This document shows positions 33,538 to 40,289 of a stretch of 40,289 bases of DNA, piece after piece. The notes below the pieces were generated by a model. It searched no databases, was not told the origin of the DNA, and saw only the letters and a program-made list of their open reading frames with translations. The DNA is from Desulfobacteraceae bacterium (GTDB lineage Bacteria > Desulfobacterota > DSM-4660 > Desulfatiglandales > B25-G16). The DNA is taken from the NCBI GenBank assembly GCA_030612685.1, contig JAUWNK010000006.1:1-40289 (forward strand), read 5' to 3'. The translations under genes were made by a program, and so were the position numbers. Every line of letters starts with the position of its first letter. The first letter of the stretch is position 1.

Positions 33538-34567
33538 ACCAAATTTCAGGTATACAAATAAAATAGTGCAGTTACTTACCAGAATTTCTGCCGCAAGAGA
33601 GGTGATCCTCAATTCACCTCTAATCCCTAAATGGGAAGTTGCCTTGAGGCGTGAAGCAATAATCCACAGTGCCCATTCATCCACGAGCATTGAGGGAAAC
33701 AGGTTGTCTTTGGGGCAGGTAAGCGACCTAGTGCAAGGAAGGGACGTAATGGCTGCCCGAAAGGATAAACAGGAGGTCTTGAATTACCTGAATGTACTGG
33801 AAAATATTGGGAACGTAATAAAGGGCAGCTCTATATCTGGGCAAGATGTTTTAAATATCCACCGTATGGTGGCAAAAGATACCTTAGACAATCCGGATGA
33901 TTGTGGGGTTTATCGTAGCCGCTATGTTGTCGTGGCAAATAGACTTACCGGAAAAGTCTTTTTCAGACCACCAAAAAATGAGGATGTGCCAGGGTTAATA
34001 AACGATCTGCTTGAATGGATAAATTCAGAGGAAGCAAAAGAACTTGATCCCATTATTGAAGCCGGAATTTCTCACTACGAATTTGTCAGAATCCACCCCT
34101 TTGTTGACGGAAACGGCAGAACTACAAGGGTCCTGACAACTTTGATCCTTTATCTAAGAGGCTTTGACACCAAACAGTTCTTTTGCCTTGATGATTACTA
34201 TGATTCGGATAGACAGGCTTACTACAGGACACTGCAAAGTGTTGATCAAGAAACTCTGGATCTGACCGCCTGGCTAGAATATTTTGTTGAAGGCGTAAAC
34301 GTAAGTATCGAGACTGTTAAAGAAAGAGTAACAAGGCTTAGCAGTGAAAGATTAAGAAAGGGGGAAAGGGGACAGATTGCTTTAACCGAAAGACAGATGA
34401 GGATTGTGGAGTTTGTAAATCAGAGGGGAAGAATAACGAATCGAGATGTAAGGGAAATGTTCAAGCTTTCAGATGAAGGTGCCCTGAAAGAGATCAAGAA
34501 GCTTGTAAACTTAGGTGTTATTAAAAGTCAAGGGAAAGGAAGGGCGCTACATTATATCCTTCAATAA
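33530..34567 (+). CDS. Fic-domain AMP-transferase with built-in inhibitory helix and C-terminal winged helix
   Basis: A 345-residue cytoplasmic protein. The class II inhibitory motif STSIEGN (51-57) precedes the Fic core, whose catalytic loop HPFVDGNGRTTR (189-200) is intact. Fic proteins usually transfer AMP to a target hydroxyl group, and the inhibitory helix restrains this. Residues 285-345 form a winged helix-turn-helix, typical of the larger Fic family that may self-regulate. It overlaps radC by eight bases. Just after its stop, on both strands, lie a GTTGGCGATTAA tandem repeat and a recombinase remnant. Confidence 0.93.
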   Translation: MFEPNFRYTNKIVQLLTRISAAREVILNSPLIPKWEVALRREAIIHSAHSSTSIEGNRLSLGQVSDLVQGRDVMAARKDKQEVLNYLNVLENIGNVIKGSSISGQDVLNIHRMVAKDTLDNPDDCGVYRSRYVVVANRLTGKVFFRPPKNEDVPGLINDLLEWINSEEAKELDPIIEAGISHYEFVRIHPFVDGNGRTTRVLTTLILYLRGFDTKQFFCLDDYYDSDRQAYYRTLQSVDQETLDLTAWLEYFVEGVNVSIETVKERVTRLSSERLRKGERGQIALTERQMRIVEFVNQRGRITNRDVREMFKLSDEGALKEIKKLVNLGVIKSQGKGRALHYILQ

Positions 34568-34785
34568 GGTTGGCGATTAAGTTGGCGATTAAGTTGGCGA
34601 TTTTGATGACGAAGCAACATCTTGGATACGATCTCAAGGGGCACGCCATTGCGACTGGCGAAGGCGGCCGAGTGCCGCCTCAGATCATGGGGATTCAGTG
34701 TTATGCCGAGTTTTTTATATAAAGATTTCCTTTTTTGAGTCCCGCTTGCGGGACTTTCTATAAAATCGCTTCGCGATTTTATAAC
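34561..34785 (-). pseudogene. Tyrosine recombinase (integrase) C-terminal remnant
   Basis: The minus-strand frame stays open for 75 codons with no start. From about 34740 it reads LYKKLGITLNPHDLRRHSAA, then FASRNGVPLEIVSKMLLRHQN. HDLRRH is the box II His-x-x-Arg motif of tyrosine recombinases, and LLRH is the next conserved histidine. The catalytic tyrosine, normally about nine residues further, is missing because the frame runs into a 12-bp tandem repeat (34569-34602). Upstream it breaks up in small hairpins (34740-34785). It marks the former edge of an integrated element. Confidence 0.75.
34569..34602 (+). repeat. 12-bp tandem repeat GTTGGCGATTAA (2.8 copies)
   Basis: Units start at 34569, 34581 and 34593, immediately after the fic stop codon. 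In the plus frame they read VGD-stop-VGD-stop-VGD. VGD repeats join tandem winged-helix parts in some Fic relatives, so this may be the decayed end of a longer C-terminal tail. In the minus frame they replace the end of the recombinase remnant. Confidence 0.7.
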
Positions 34786-34889
34786 TTAAAGTGCATCTCA
34801 TAGGTAACGGAAGATATGTTGTTGATTCCTCTATACTATAAAGGTAACGAAACGATATTCATTGCCAGACATTTGCAGTGTCTTTTGTC

Positions 34890-34919
34890 TTGACATAAAA
34901 GCCTGGATACCCCTATACT
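34890..34919 (+). promoter_or_regulatory. Candidate sigma-70 promoter for the unrecognised 294-residue protein
   Basis: TTGACA (34890-34895) and TATACT (34914-34919) are separated by 18 bases, close to consensus. RNA would start near 34926. A GGGAGG lies at 34934-34939, 14 bases before ATG 34954, a rather long spacing. Confidence 0.55.
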
Positions 34920-34953
34920 TCCTGCCTCAAAAAGGGAGGTCCATATCACTACA

Positions 34954-35838
34954 ATGGCGGCAACAGAATCGATACCTGATGATGGCGACCTCAAGGTGTT
35001 CCTGGAGGCAGTGGTAGAGTACCTAAGGGCTATCGACCCGAAGACCGGCAGACCGGAAAGAGGCAACAAGGAAGCGAAGCAGGCATTAAATTCGTGTAAA
35101 AGCATCACAGGAATTCTCCCCTTCAATACCGATATTCGCTACAATATCTCACGCATTGAAAAAATCCTCGAGTATCTGGATACCCGCATCAGAAATAAGC
35201 CTAGCCTCCACGACCTTGTAAGCAGGGCGAGAAGAGAGCTTGCGTTGTACCGTGAGCAAGGCACCAGACCACATCCAATATCTCAAAGGGGTTTTGGGAG
35301 GAAAGAGGCGGAGATCCTGCTCACAACGAAGGAGATTCTCAAAGGGAGGTACGCAGATTTTCACGATATCTATCAGGATGCCGTGGAATCCGTCAGAAGC
35401 CAACTGCAACGTGAATTAAAACCTGAGATATTCGAGGATCGCCTCAATCGATTGGAGACTAAAATCAAAGAGGAGTTCACAGGAGGCATTGATGGTTTAA
35501 AGATCTACTTCGATGCCAAGCATAGCGAGCTTCTTTATGCCTCTCAAGGAACACCAGCCGAAGAACAGAGAGATTTTCTATCCAGAGTGGCGAAGACATT
35601 TATCGGAGCATTTGTGAGAAATAACTTCTATGAGCTCAACAAAAGGATCGCTCATAAATCCATAGAGAATGTTGATTCCTTTGTCTTTAAAAGGATCGCT
35701 CATAAATCCACAGAGGATGTTGATTCCTTTGTCTTTAGAATGGCCAAGAAGTATACCGACATAAAGGCAATTAAACCAGATGCAGGAATTACCACATATC
35801 AAGATGCAGGGGGAAACATCCTACTGAAGGAAAAGTAG
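34954..35838 (+). CDS. Unrecognised 294-residue protein with a duplicated 16-residue unit
   Basis: I do not recognise a family. The protein is soluble, charged and mostly helical by inspection, with no signal peptide. Residues 60-175 look like long amphipathic helices (ISRIEKILEYLDTRI, then EDRLNRLETKIKEEF). Residues 230-245 and 246-261 are a near-perfect 16-residue duplication, KRIAHKS-E-VDSFVF. The gene has its own promoter and lies between a recombinase remnant and an IS200/IS605-like end, so it is probably an accessory cargo gene. Confidence 0.7.
   Translation: MAATESIPDDGDLKVFLEAVVEYLRAIDPKTGRPERGNKEAKQALNSCKSITGILPFNTDIRYNISRIEKILEYLDTRIRNKPSLHDLVSRARRELALYREQGTRPHPISQRGFGRKEAEILLTTKEILKGRYADFHDIYQDAVESVRSQLQRELKPEIFEDRLNRLETKIKEEFTGGIDGLKIYFDAKHSELLYASQGTPAEEQRDFLSRVAKTFIGAFVRNNFYELNKRIAHKSIENVDSFVFKRIAHKSTEDVDSFVFRMAKKYTDIKAIKPDAGITTYQDAGGNILLKEK
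35641..35736 (+). repeat. 48-bp tandem duplication inside the 294-residue protein gene
   Basis: Units 35641-35688 and 35689-35736 differ at two of 48 positions (T to C and A to G). They keep the reading frame and add 16 residues. The near-identity shows a recent duplication; unit number may vary between strains. Confidence 0.85.
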
Positions 35839-35961
35839 CGCAGTCAACCACATCAACTTGGAAAAACAAAGGCCTAATTCCCTCCCTCGAAGCCTCATCA
35901 CTCCCCGCTATGATAGCGGGATCTTCTACAAGGGGGAGGAGATAGTTTTTGATGAAAGCCA

Positions 35962-35991
35962 GAAGCCCCGCCTTTTAAGGCGGGGAGCTTC
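35962..35991 (+). mobile_element. IS200/IS605-like terminal hairpin, remnant
   Basis: GAAG, then CCCCGCCTT with loop TT and AAGGCGGGG, then AG and CTTC form a strong hairpin. Read in the plus frame, this gives EAPPFKAGSF, the sequence seen at the C-terminus of many TnpB proteins, where the gene end overlaps the element's right end. Upstream the frame is closed at once, and no tnpA or tnpB is left. A smaller CCCGCTATGATAGCGGG hairpin at about 35907-35923 lies close by. Confidence 0.5.
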
Positions 35992-36027
35992 ACTTTTGAC
36001 AATTTTTAAGCCTATTGAAAAATAGTC

Positions 36028-36055
36028 TTGACTTTTTTTCATTTTAATGAATAAT
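36028..36055 (+). promoter_or_regulatory. Candidate promoter giving a leaderless ATPase transcript
   Basis: TTGACT (36028-36033) and AATAAT (36050-36055) are separated by 16 bases. The ATG at 36063 begins eight bases after the -10, about where transcription should start. No ribosome-binding site fits in between, so the mRNA is probably leaderless. Confidence 0.45.
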
Positions 36056-36062
36056 AGTCGAT

Positions 36063-37283
36063 ATGGATACGAGAGAACCTTATTTAAAAATCTGGCAGGA
36101 ACTATCCAGAGAAAAAAGCATGATATTTCTTGTAGGACCGCGCCAGGTAGGCAAGACCACACTCGCCAAGATTATTTCCAGGAATTTTACAAATAATCTC
36201 TATTTCAACTGGGATATTCCACAAAACAAGACCCGACTTATGGAGAACCCGACTTTTTTCCAAGAAATAAAACGCCGAGATCCATCGATTCCTCTGATCA
36301 TATTTGATGAAATCCATAAATACAAAGACTGGAAAAACTATCTCAAAGGTGTCTACGACCAATTCCATGACAGCTATCAATTCCTCGTCTCAGGAAGTGG
36401 CAGGCTGGACATTTATCAAAAAGGCGGGAACTCTCTGGCTGGTCGCTATTTTCTCTTTCATTTATGGCCTTTTACAATGTCAGAACTGGGGAGGAGAAAC
36501 CTCACCATTGATGACTTTTTGAAGAATCCTTTACAAATCGGTATGGAAAACAGCGAAAATCTCAAAGAAAAGTGGGTACGGATCTCTAAGTTAAGTGGTT
36601 TTCCGGAACCCTATTTAGCTAACCGGATGGCTACCTACCGTAGATGGTCAAACACCTATTCTAATCAATTAATTCGGGAGGATATTCGCGACCTCACAGG
36701 CATCAAATCTGTAGGAGATATGGAAACGCTCTATTATCTGCTACCTTCTAAGGTGGGCAGTCCTCTCTCAGTCCCATCCCTGACCACCGACTTAAAAGTA
36801 TCCTATAACTCGGTTCGAGGATGGCTGGCTGTCTTTGAGAGATTTTTCTTAATCTTTAGCATCTCCCCATGGACTGAAAGAATTGCACGGGCTATTCAAA
36901 AAGAACGCAAGATCTACCTGTGGGATGCACCTCGCATAGAAGATCCCGCGGCCCTGTTTGAAAATATGGTAGCCACGGAATTGTGGCGGGCGGTTACAAA
37001 CTGGAATGACTTAGGCTATGGCCAGTTCTCATTGCACTTTATAAAGAACAAAGAACGCCAGGAAGTGGATTTCTTGATCGCAAATGGGCACAAACCGGTT
37101 GTCTTGATAGAGGCTAAAATATCAGAGACCCAACCATCTTCACCGCTCAAAAAATTTCAAAAAGCCCTGAGCATACCCGCAGTTCAGCTCATAGGCGAGG
37201 ATGAAGGATATCGGATGTTCTCCAACAATGACCAATCTATTCTTGTTGCTCCGGCGTACCAGTGGCTCTCCCAGTTACCTTAA
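36063..37283 (+). CDS. AAA-type ATPase with DUF4143 (nuclease-fold) domain
   Basis: A 406-residue protein of the common bacterial ATPase family with a C-terminal DUF4143. Walker A GPRQVGKT is at residues 25-32, Walker B LIIFDE at 78-83 and a sensor segment LVSGSGRLD at 108-116. Residues near 190-225 contain the YLANRMATYRRWSNTY pattern of the family. Near the C-terminus, RQEVDFLIANG followed by VVLIEAKIS resembles the D...ExK core of restriction-like nucleases. The function is unknown; family members move between genomes. It appears to have its own promoter at the start codon. Confidence 0.9.
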   Translation: MDTREPYLKIWQELSREKSMIFLVGPRQVGKTTLAKIISRNFTNNLYFNWDIPQNKTRLMENPTFFQEIKRRDPSIPLIIFDEIHKYKDWKNYLKGVYDQFHDSYQFLVSGSGRLDIYQKGGNSLAGRYFLFHLWPFTMSELGRRNLTIDDFLKNPLQIGMENSENLKEKWVRISKLSGFPEPYLANRMATYRRWSNTYSNQLIREDIRDLTGIKSVGDMETLYYLLPSKVGSPLSVPSLTTDLKVSYNSVRGWLAVFERFFLIFSISPWTERIARAIQKERKIYLWDAPRIEDPAALFENMVATELWRAVTNWNDLGYGQFSLHFIKNKERQEVDFLIANGHKPVVLIEAKISETQPSSPLKKFQKALSIPAVQLIGEDEGYRMFSNNDQSILVAPAYQWLSQLP

Positions 37284-37417
37284 TTCTCATTCAGCCCTTT
37301 TTTCTTTTTTAAATATCTTTTCCCTACTCCTTAAAACTTTTTTTGAATCAACGAATTCTAATGAGCTGCATACTCATTCTTGTTTTATTGATTTTAGCAT
37401 ACTTCAAATACTATTTC

Positions 37418-37671
37418 TTATTTTTGTGTCATGGGTTTGTTAAGATACCATGCCCGCCTCCGTAACGTGATGCTACCTCTTTGTGGCAATTCATGTATGT
37501 AAGCCATGTTTTCTAATTCTCTTCTGTGGTTTGGTTTACGTTTGATTTTAGATAGACTTATCCATACGGAATTGATTACATAGTTTTCGGGTATCGCTTT
37601 GATATCACAACTCTGGGATGATTTAAGGTATTGGCAAGATATTCAAACCTGTTTTCCTGGTCTTCGTTCAA
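37418..37671 (-). pseudogene. Frame-shifted coding remnant, unidentified
   Basis: Two minus-strand frames look coding in turn. From 37671, LNEDQENRFEYLANTLNHP runs until a stop after about 30 codons. From 37642, a second frame reads SCDIKAIPENYVINSVW, then ELPQRGSITLRRRAWYLNKP, and ends at 37418. A single-base change near 37620 would join them into one protein end. I recognise no family. The remaining bases of this 631-base gap, apart from the iteron-like array, show nothing else. Confidence 0.3.
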
Positions 37672-37768
37672 AAAAAAGCGTAGTTTTTAAGACAATACGA
37701 AATAAGTTGTTTTAGAACCAACGACCCGCTTGCCGCGGTCGGTGGCGGCTTCTTGGACGGGTACGCAG

Positions 37769-37898
37769 GAAAAGTTAATAATTGCAGGACAGAATAAGCT
37801 AAATAGCGCTTGACAAAATAAGCTAACAATGATACAACTAAATGAGCTAAATTTGGTAATGCATGAAAAGCTAAATATTGTACGGCGCAATAAGCTAA
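37769..37898 (+). repeat. Iteron-like array, AATAAGCTAA every 24 bases
   Basis: Near-identical 10-mers start at 37769 (GAAAAGTTAA), 37793 (AATAAGCTAA), 37817 (AATAAGCTAA), 37841 (AATGAGCTAA), 37865 (GAAAAGCTAA) and 37889 (AATAAGCTAA). The period is exactly 24 in every interval, while the 14 bases between are not conserved. The array ends 16 bases before the AbiEi-like-Fic start codon, where promoter and operator elements are expected. The likely role is a binding array for a regulator, possibly the N-terminal winged helix of the Fic protein itself. Confidence 0.85.
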
Positions 37899-37914
37899 CG
37901 AAAGCACGAGAGCT

Positions 37915-39474
37915 ATGGCAAGTCCACATGAAAAACTGGCCGAATCCCTTGAGGCCCTTAGAGCACTGCAAGACCGCGGTGTCGTCGCCGTGCGTTCAGG
38001 TGATCTGACTAGGAGGCATCGGGAACGCCTTGTCAAAAACGGCTTCTTGCGAAAGGTCATGAAGGGCTGGTACTACATCCCTGGCCGCCCGGACGAGGCC
38101 ACGGGAGAGAACCGGGTATGGTACGCATCGTTCTGGGGTTTCTGTGCAGCTTATTTGAAGGAGCGTTTTGGGGCGAATTGGAGCCTCTCTCCTGAGCAGT
38201 CACTATTGCTGCATGCCGGGAACATGACGGTTCCACGCCAACTGCTTGTACGCTCACCGATGGCCCGCAACAAGATCACAACGCTGCCTCATGATACGTC
38301 GTTATTAGATACACGTGCGACCCTGCCCGAGGCTGGACAAATTGCAGAGAAGGACGGCTTGCGTCTGTTCTCTGTACCTGCGGGCCTGGTAAGCTGCAGA
38401 TCTGGATTCTTTCGACAGAACGCGACGGACGCACGCGCGGCTCTGTCCATGGTGCGCAATGCATCTGATGTGCTTGCATTGCTCCTTGAAGGTGGACACA
38501 CAACGGTTGCTGGGCGTCTCGCAGGTGCGTTCCGAAATATCGGTCGTGACCGTATTGCCGACGATATTGTCAGAACAATGCAAACCGCAGACTACAACAT
38601 TCGTGAAAAAGATCCATTCGAAGACACAATAAATCTGATCCTGCCAGTGCGTGAACAGTCGCCGTGCGTGAACCGTATTCGCCTAATGTGGCAACAGATG
38701 CGAGAACCAATCTTCAAACAATTTCCGTCCGCCCCTGGCTGGCCTTCCGACATCGCTGCCTATCTCAAGGCAGCCGATGACATTTACGTTTCGGACGCTT
38801 ATCACTCGTTGTCCATTGAAGGCTACCGGGTTAGCCCTGTGTTGATCGAACGGGTCCGCAGTGGCAAGTGGAATCCGGATGAAAACGAGGATGACCGCGA
38901 ACACCGTAATGCCTTAATCGCACGCGGGTACTGGCAGGCCTATCAGGCGGTCCGCGAAAGCGTACGCAAGGTACTAGAGGGCGCTAATCCCGGAGCAGTT
39001 GGCGATGATGATCACGGTGCTTGGTACCGTGAGATGTTTGGGCCGAGCGTAACAGCCGGCCTCTTGCGGACAGCGGACCTCGCTGGCTACCGCAACGGCC
39101 AGGTATATATCCGCCGCTCAATGCATGTGCCACCGCGCCATGAAGCGGTGCAGGACTGCATGCCGGCATTCTTTGATTTGCTGAGAGAAGAGCCGGAACC
39201 ATCGGTGCGTGTTGTTCTGGGGCACTTCGTGCTCGTATATATCCATCCGTACATGGATGGCAATGGCCGTATGGGACGATTTCTTATGAACGTGATGCTC
39301 GCTGGGGGCGGGTACCCCTGGACCGTTATTCCACTGGAAAAGCGAGACGACTATATGGCTGCATTGGAAAGCGCGAGCGTGGAACAGGATATCGCGCCGT
39401 TTGCAATGTTTCTTGGGCGCCTTGTTTCTGACAGTTTAGAAGGTAAGCCAGCACCACAGGTGCCTACCAGTTAA
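37915..39474 (+). CDS. AbiEi-like winged helix fused to a Fic AMP-transferase
   Basis: A 519-residue protein. Residues 1-60 resemble the N-terminal winged helix of AbiEi-type antitoxins (VRSGDLTRRHRERLVKNGFL, then GWYYIPGRPD). Residues 65-235 continue an AbiEi-like region. The inhibitory motif SLSIEG is at 298-303, and the Fic loop HPYMDGNGRMGR at 444-455 is intact. A transcriptional-regulator part, an inhibitory helix and a toxin-like enzyme in one chain suggest a self-contained, self-controlled module. Codon use is GC-rich (many CGC, CGT, GCC and GTG codons), unlike the AT-rich neighbours, so recent transfer is likely. It is preceded by the 24-bp iteron-like array. ATG 37915 has no good ribosome-binding site. 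Confidence 0.92.
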   Translation: MASPHEKLAESLEALRALQDRGVVAVRSGDLTRRHRERLVKNGFLRKVMKGWYYIPGRPDEATGENRVWYASFWGFCAAYLKERFGANWSLSPEQSLLLHAGNMTVPRQLLVRSPMARNKITTLPHDTSLLDTRATLPEAGQIAEKDGLRLFSVPAGLVSCRSGFFRQNATDARAALSMVRNASDVLALLLEGGHTTVAGRLAGAFRNIGRDRIADDIVRTMQTADYNIREKDPFEDTINLILPVREQSPCVNRIRLMWQQMREPIFKQFPSAPGWPSDIAAYLKAADDIYVSDAYHSLSIEGYRVSPVLIERVRSGKWNPDENEDDREHRNALIARGYWQAYQAVRESVRKVLEGANPGAVGDDDHGAWYREMFGPSVTAGLLRTADLAGYRNGQVYIRRSMHVPPRHEAVQDCMPAFFDLLREEPEPSVRVVLGHFVLVYIHPYMDGNGRMGRFLMNVMLAGGGYPWTVIPLEKRDDYMAALESASVEQDIAPFAMFLGRLVSDSLEGKPAPQVPTS

Positions 39475-40289
39475 TTATTGATATTGAATTGATAAGATTC
39501 CCTTTTTAAGAGCGGATTAAGTGAACACTCTGGATTGTGTATAGGCTTCAACTGCAGCCCAACATATGCAAACCCAAATAAACGGAGATGGTTAGCATCC
39601 GAGTAACGAAAGCGTAGTTTTTTGTCCATATCGATTTCTTAGGAGGGGGCTAAGATTTTCGGCCAATTTGAGCATAGCTCACCGCTCGACCGGCAGCCGG
39701 CTATTTTTTATAGGTATACTTCAGCCGGATAATCGGCATCGATTATGTAGTCATCAATAAAAGGCGCAGGCGAATCGTCATCAATGGTGAAATGGGGTTC
39801 AAACCCTAACTAGTGCTGGTTTCGTGAGTGATGCAGGTTAGAAAACCATCCTTCTGAAAGCCTCTTTTTGGGGCAGATCGTTTTCTCCTCTTAGGTCTGG
39901 GATACGAGAACCATACCCACAATAAAAAGGGAAGTTGATAATATGTGGGTCTGGCAAGCCATCACAAGCCTGATTTTTATTTTTTGCATAGGGAAGATGA
40001 AGCTATGATTAGTAATCGATATTCTCAAAAGCCGGGAGAACTTCTTATTAGTGATCGTATTGTGAAATTTTCAGGTAGACCCTAAGCAGAATAGGCTAAT
40101 AATAGAAATAACCTTAAAAATTTTAGTAGCAGAATGCATGACTTTTCGGTCAAATAACCCTTATCCCATATATAGGCATACTGATAAAAGAGTGGTGGAA
40201 TATTTTCATGTCGCCTTCCTGTCTATAGCATATTGGGGATAACCCAATCGTTTTTCAATGGCCGGTTTCATTTAGGCTTCCTGATTCGT
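39475..40289. other. Terminal gap with small unassigned reading frames
   Basis: No gene is firmly supported in these 815 bases. A minus-strand frame at 39471-39629 (52 codons, MDKKLRFRYSDANHLRLFGF) abuts the Fic stop. A minus-strand fragment at 39708-39809 reads FTIDDDSPAPFIDDYIIDAD and stops; it looks like a protein end without a start. Two overlapping plus-strand mini-ORFs at 39943-40008 and 40005-40085 share ATGA; the first is a hydrophobic 21-residue peptide (MWVWQAITSLIFIFCIGKMK). These may be decayed or very small genes. I cannot name any of them. Confidence 0.3.

Noticed and set aside
35839-36062. Complete insertion sequence at the IS200/IS605-like hairpin
   Set aside because: No tnpA or tnpB reading frame is present on either side, so only an end remnant can be claimed.
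37769-37898. Possible CRISPR array
   Set aside because: The repeat is only 10 bases with 14-base spacers, far shorter than CRISPR units, and no cas gene is present.
37668-38060. Minus-strand frame with an eight-residue LAY repeat
   Set aside because: The repeat is the 24-bp iteron-like array read as protein; half of the frame lies antisense to the Fic gene.

Overview
The window looks like a chromosome fragment from an anaerobic, moderately AT-rich bacterium, most likely a Desulfobacterota (deltaproteobacterial) lineage. This is an inference from gene content: tungstate/molybdate uptake with a cofactor-type leader RNA, a MoeB-like/MoaD-like pair, several PAS histidine kinases, and a Liv-type ABC transporter beside an acyl-CoA ligase and an acyl-CoA dehydrogenase. 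No rRNA, tRNA or CRISPR array was seen.

Layout. (1) 1-1.1 kb: the end of cutA, then a MoeB/ThiF-like E1 enzyme overlapping a MoaD/ThiS-like sulfur carrier. (2) 1.4-8.5 kb: a signalling block. A three-PAS histidine kinase points left; a rightward row holds a lone receiver, two small ACT-like proteins, a two-PAS histidine kinase and a receiver-PAS-histidine kinase. No DNA-binding output domain is present, so the block looks like a phosphorelay whose output lies elsewhere. (3) 8.5-13.5 kb, leftward: a tungstate/molybdate ABC system. Its binding protein is a natural fusion of a TupA-type and a WtpA-type domain. The gene is preceded by a candidate Moco/Tuco riboswitch, an intrinsic terminator, a 15-codon leader ORF and a regulator joining an HTH to a molybdate-binding-like domain. 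(4) 13.5-18.6 kb: pgeF, thiL and tmk separated by repeat-rich gaps. (5) 18.6-27.9 kb, leftward: acyl-CoA dehydrogenase, livF, a small lipoprotein, livK, livM, livH, an acyl-CoA ligase and livG, probably uptake and activation of a carboxylic or amino acid. (6) 28-32.3 kb: a formyltransferase coupled to a divergent phosphoglycerate kinase, then two exported proteins (DUF3047 and LysM). (7) 32.8-40.3 kb: an accessory region with radC-fic, a tyrosine-recombinase remnant, an unrecognised protein with a 48-bp internal duplication, an IS200/IS605-like end, a DUF4143-type ATPase, and an AbiEi-like-Fic fusion preceded by a 24-bp-period direct repeat. The last gene is visibly richer in GC than the rest.

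The gaps are unusually full of dispersed palindromic repeats of at least six families, some nested in each other. One family places a GGAG ribosome-binding site just before both livM and the ligase gene. Two copies of another share ends and loop but carry different, still self-complementary, stem arms. Two gaps hold miniature elements with ends like those of 23S-rRNA intervening-sequence protein genes; one still encodes the first helix of that protein.

The best candidates for something undescribed are the receiver/ACT/ACT/kinase module, the TupA-WtpA fusion with its layered regulation, the PGK-like/formyltransferase pair with an altered triose-binding site, and the iteron-like array in front of the AbiEi-Fic gene. 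All calls come from reading the sequence; no database search was run.
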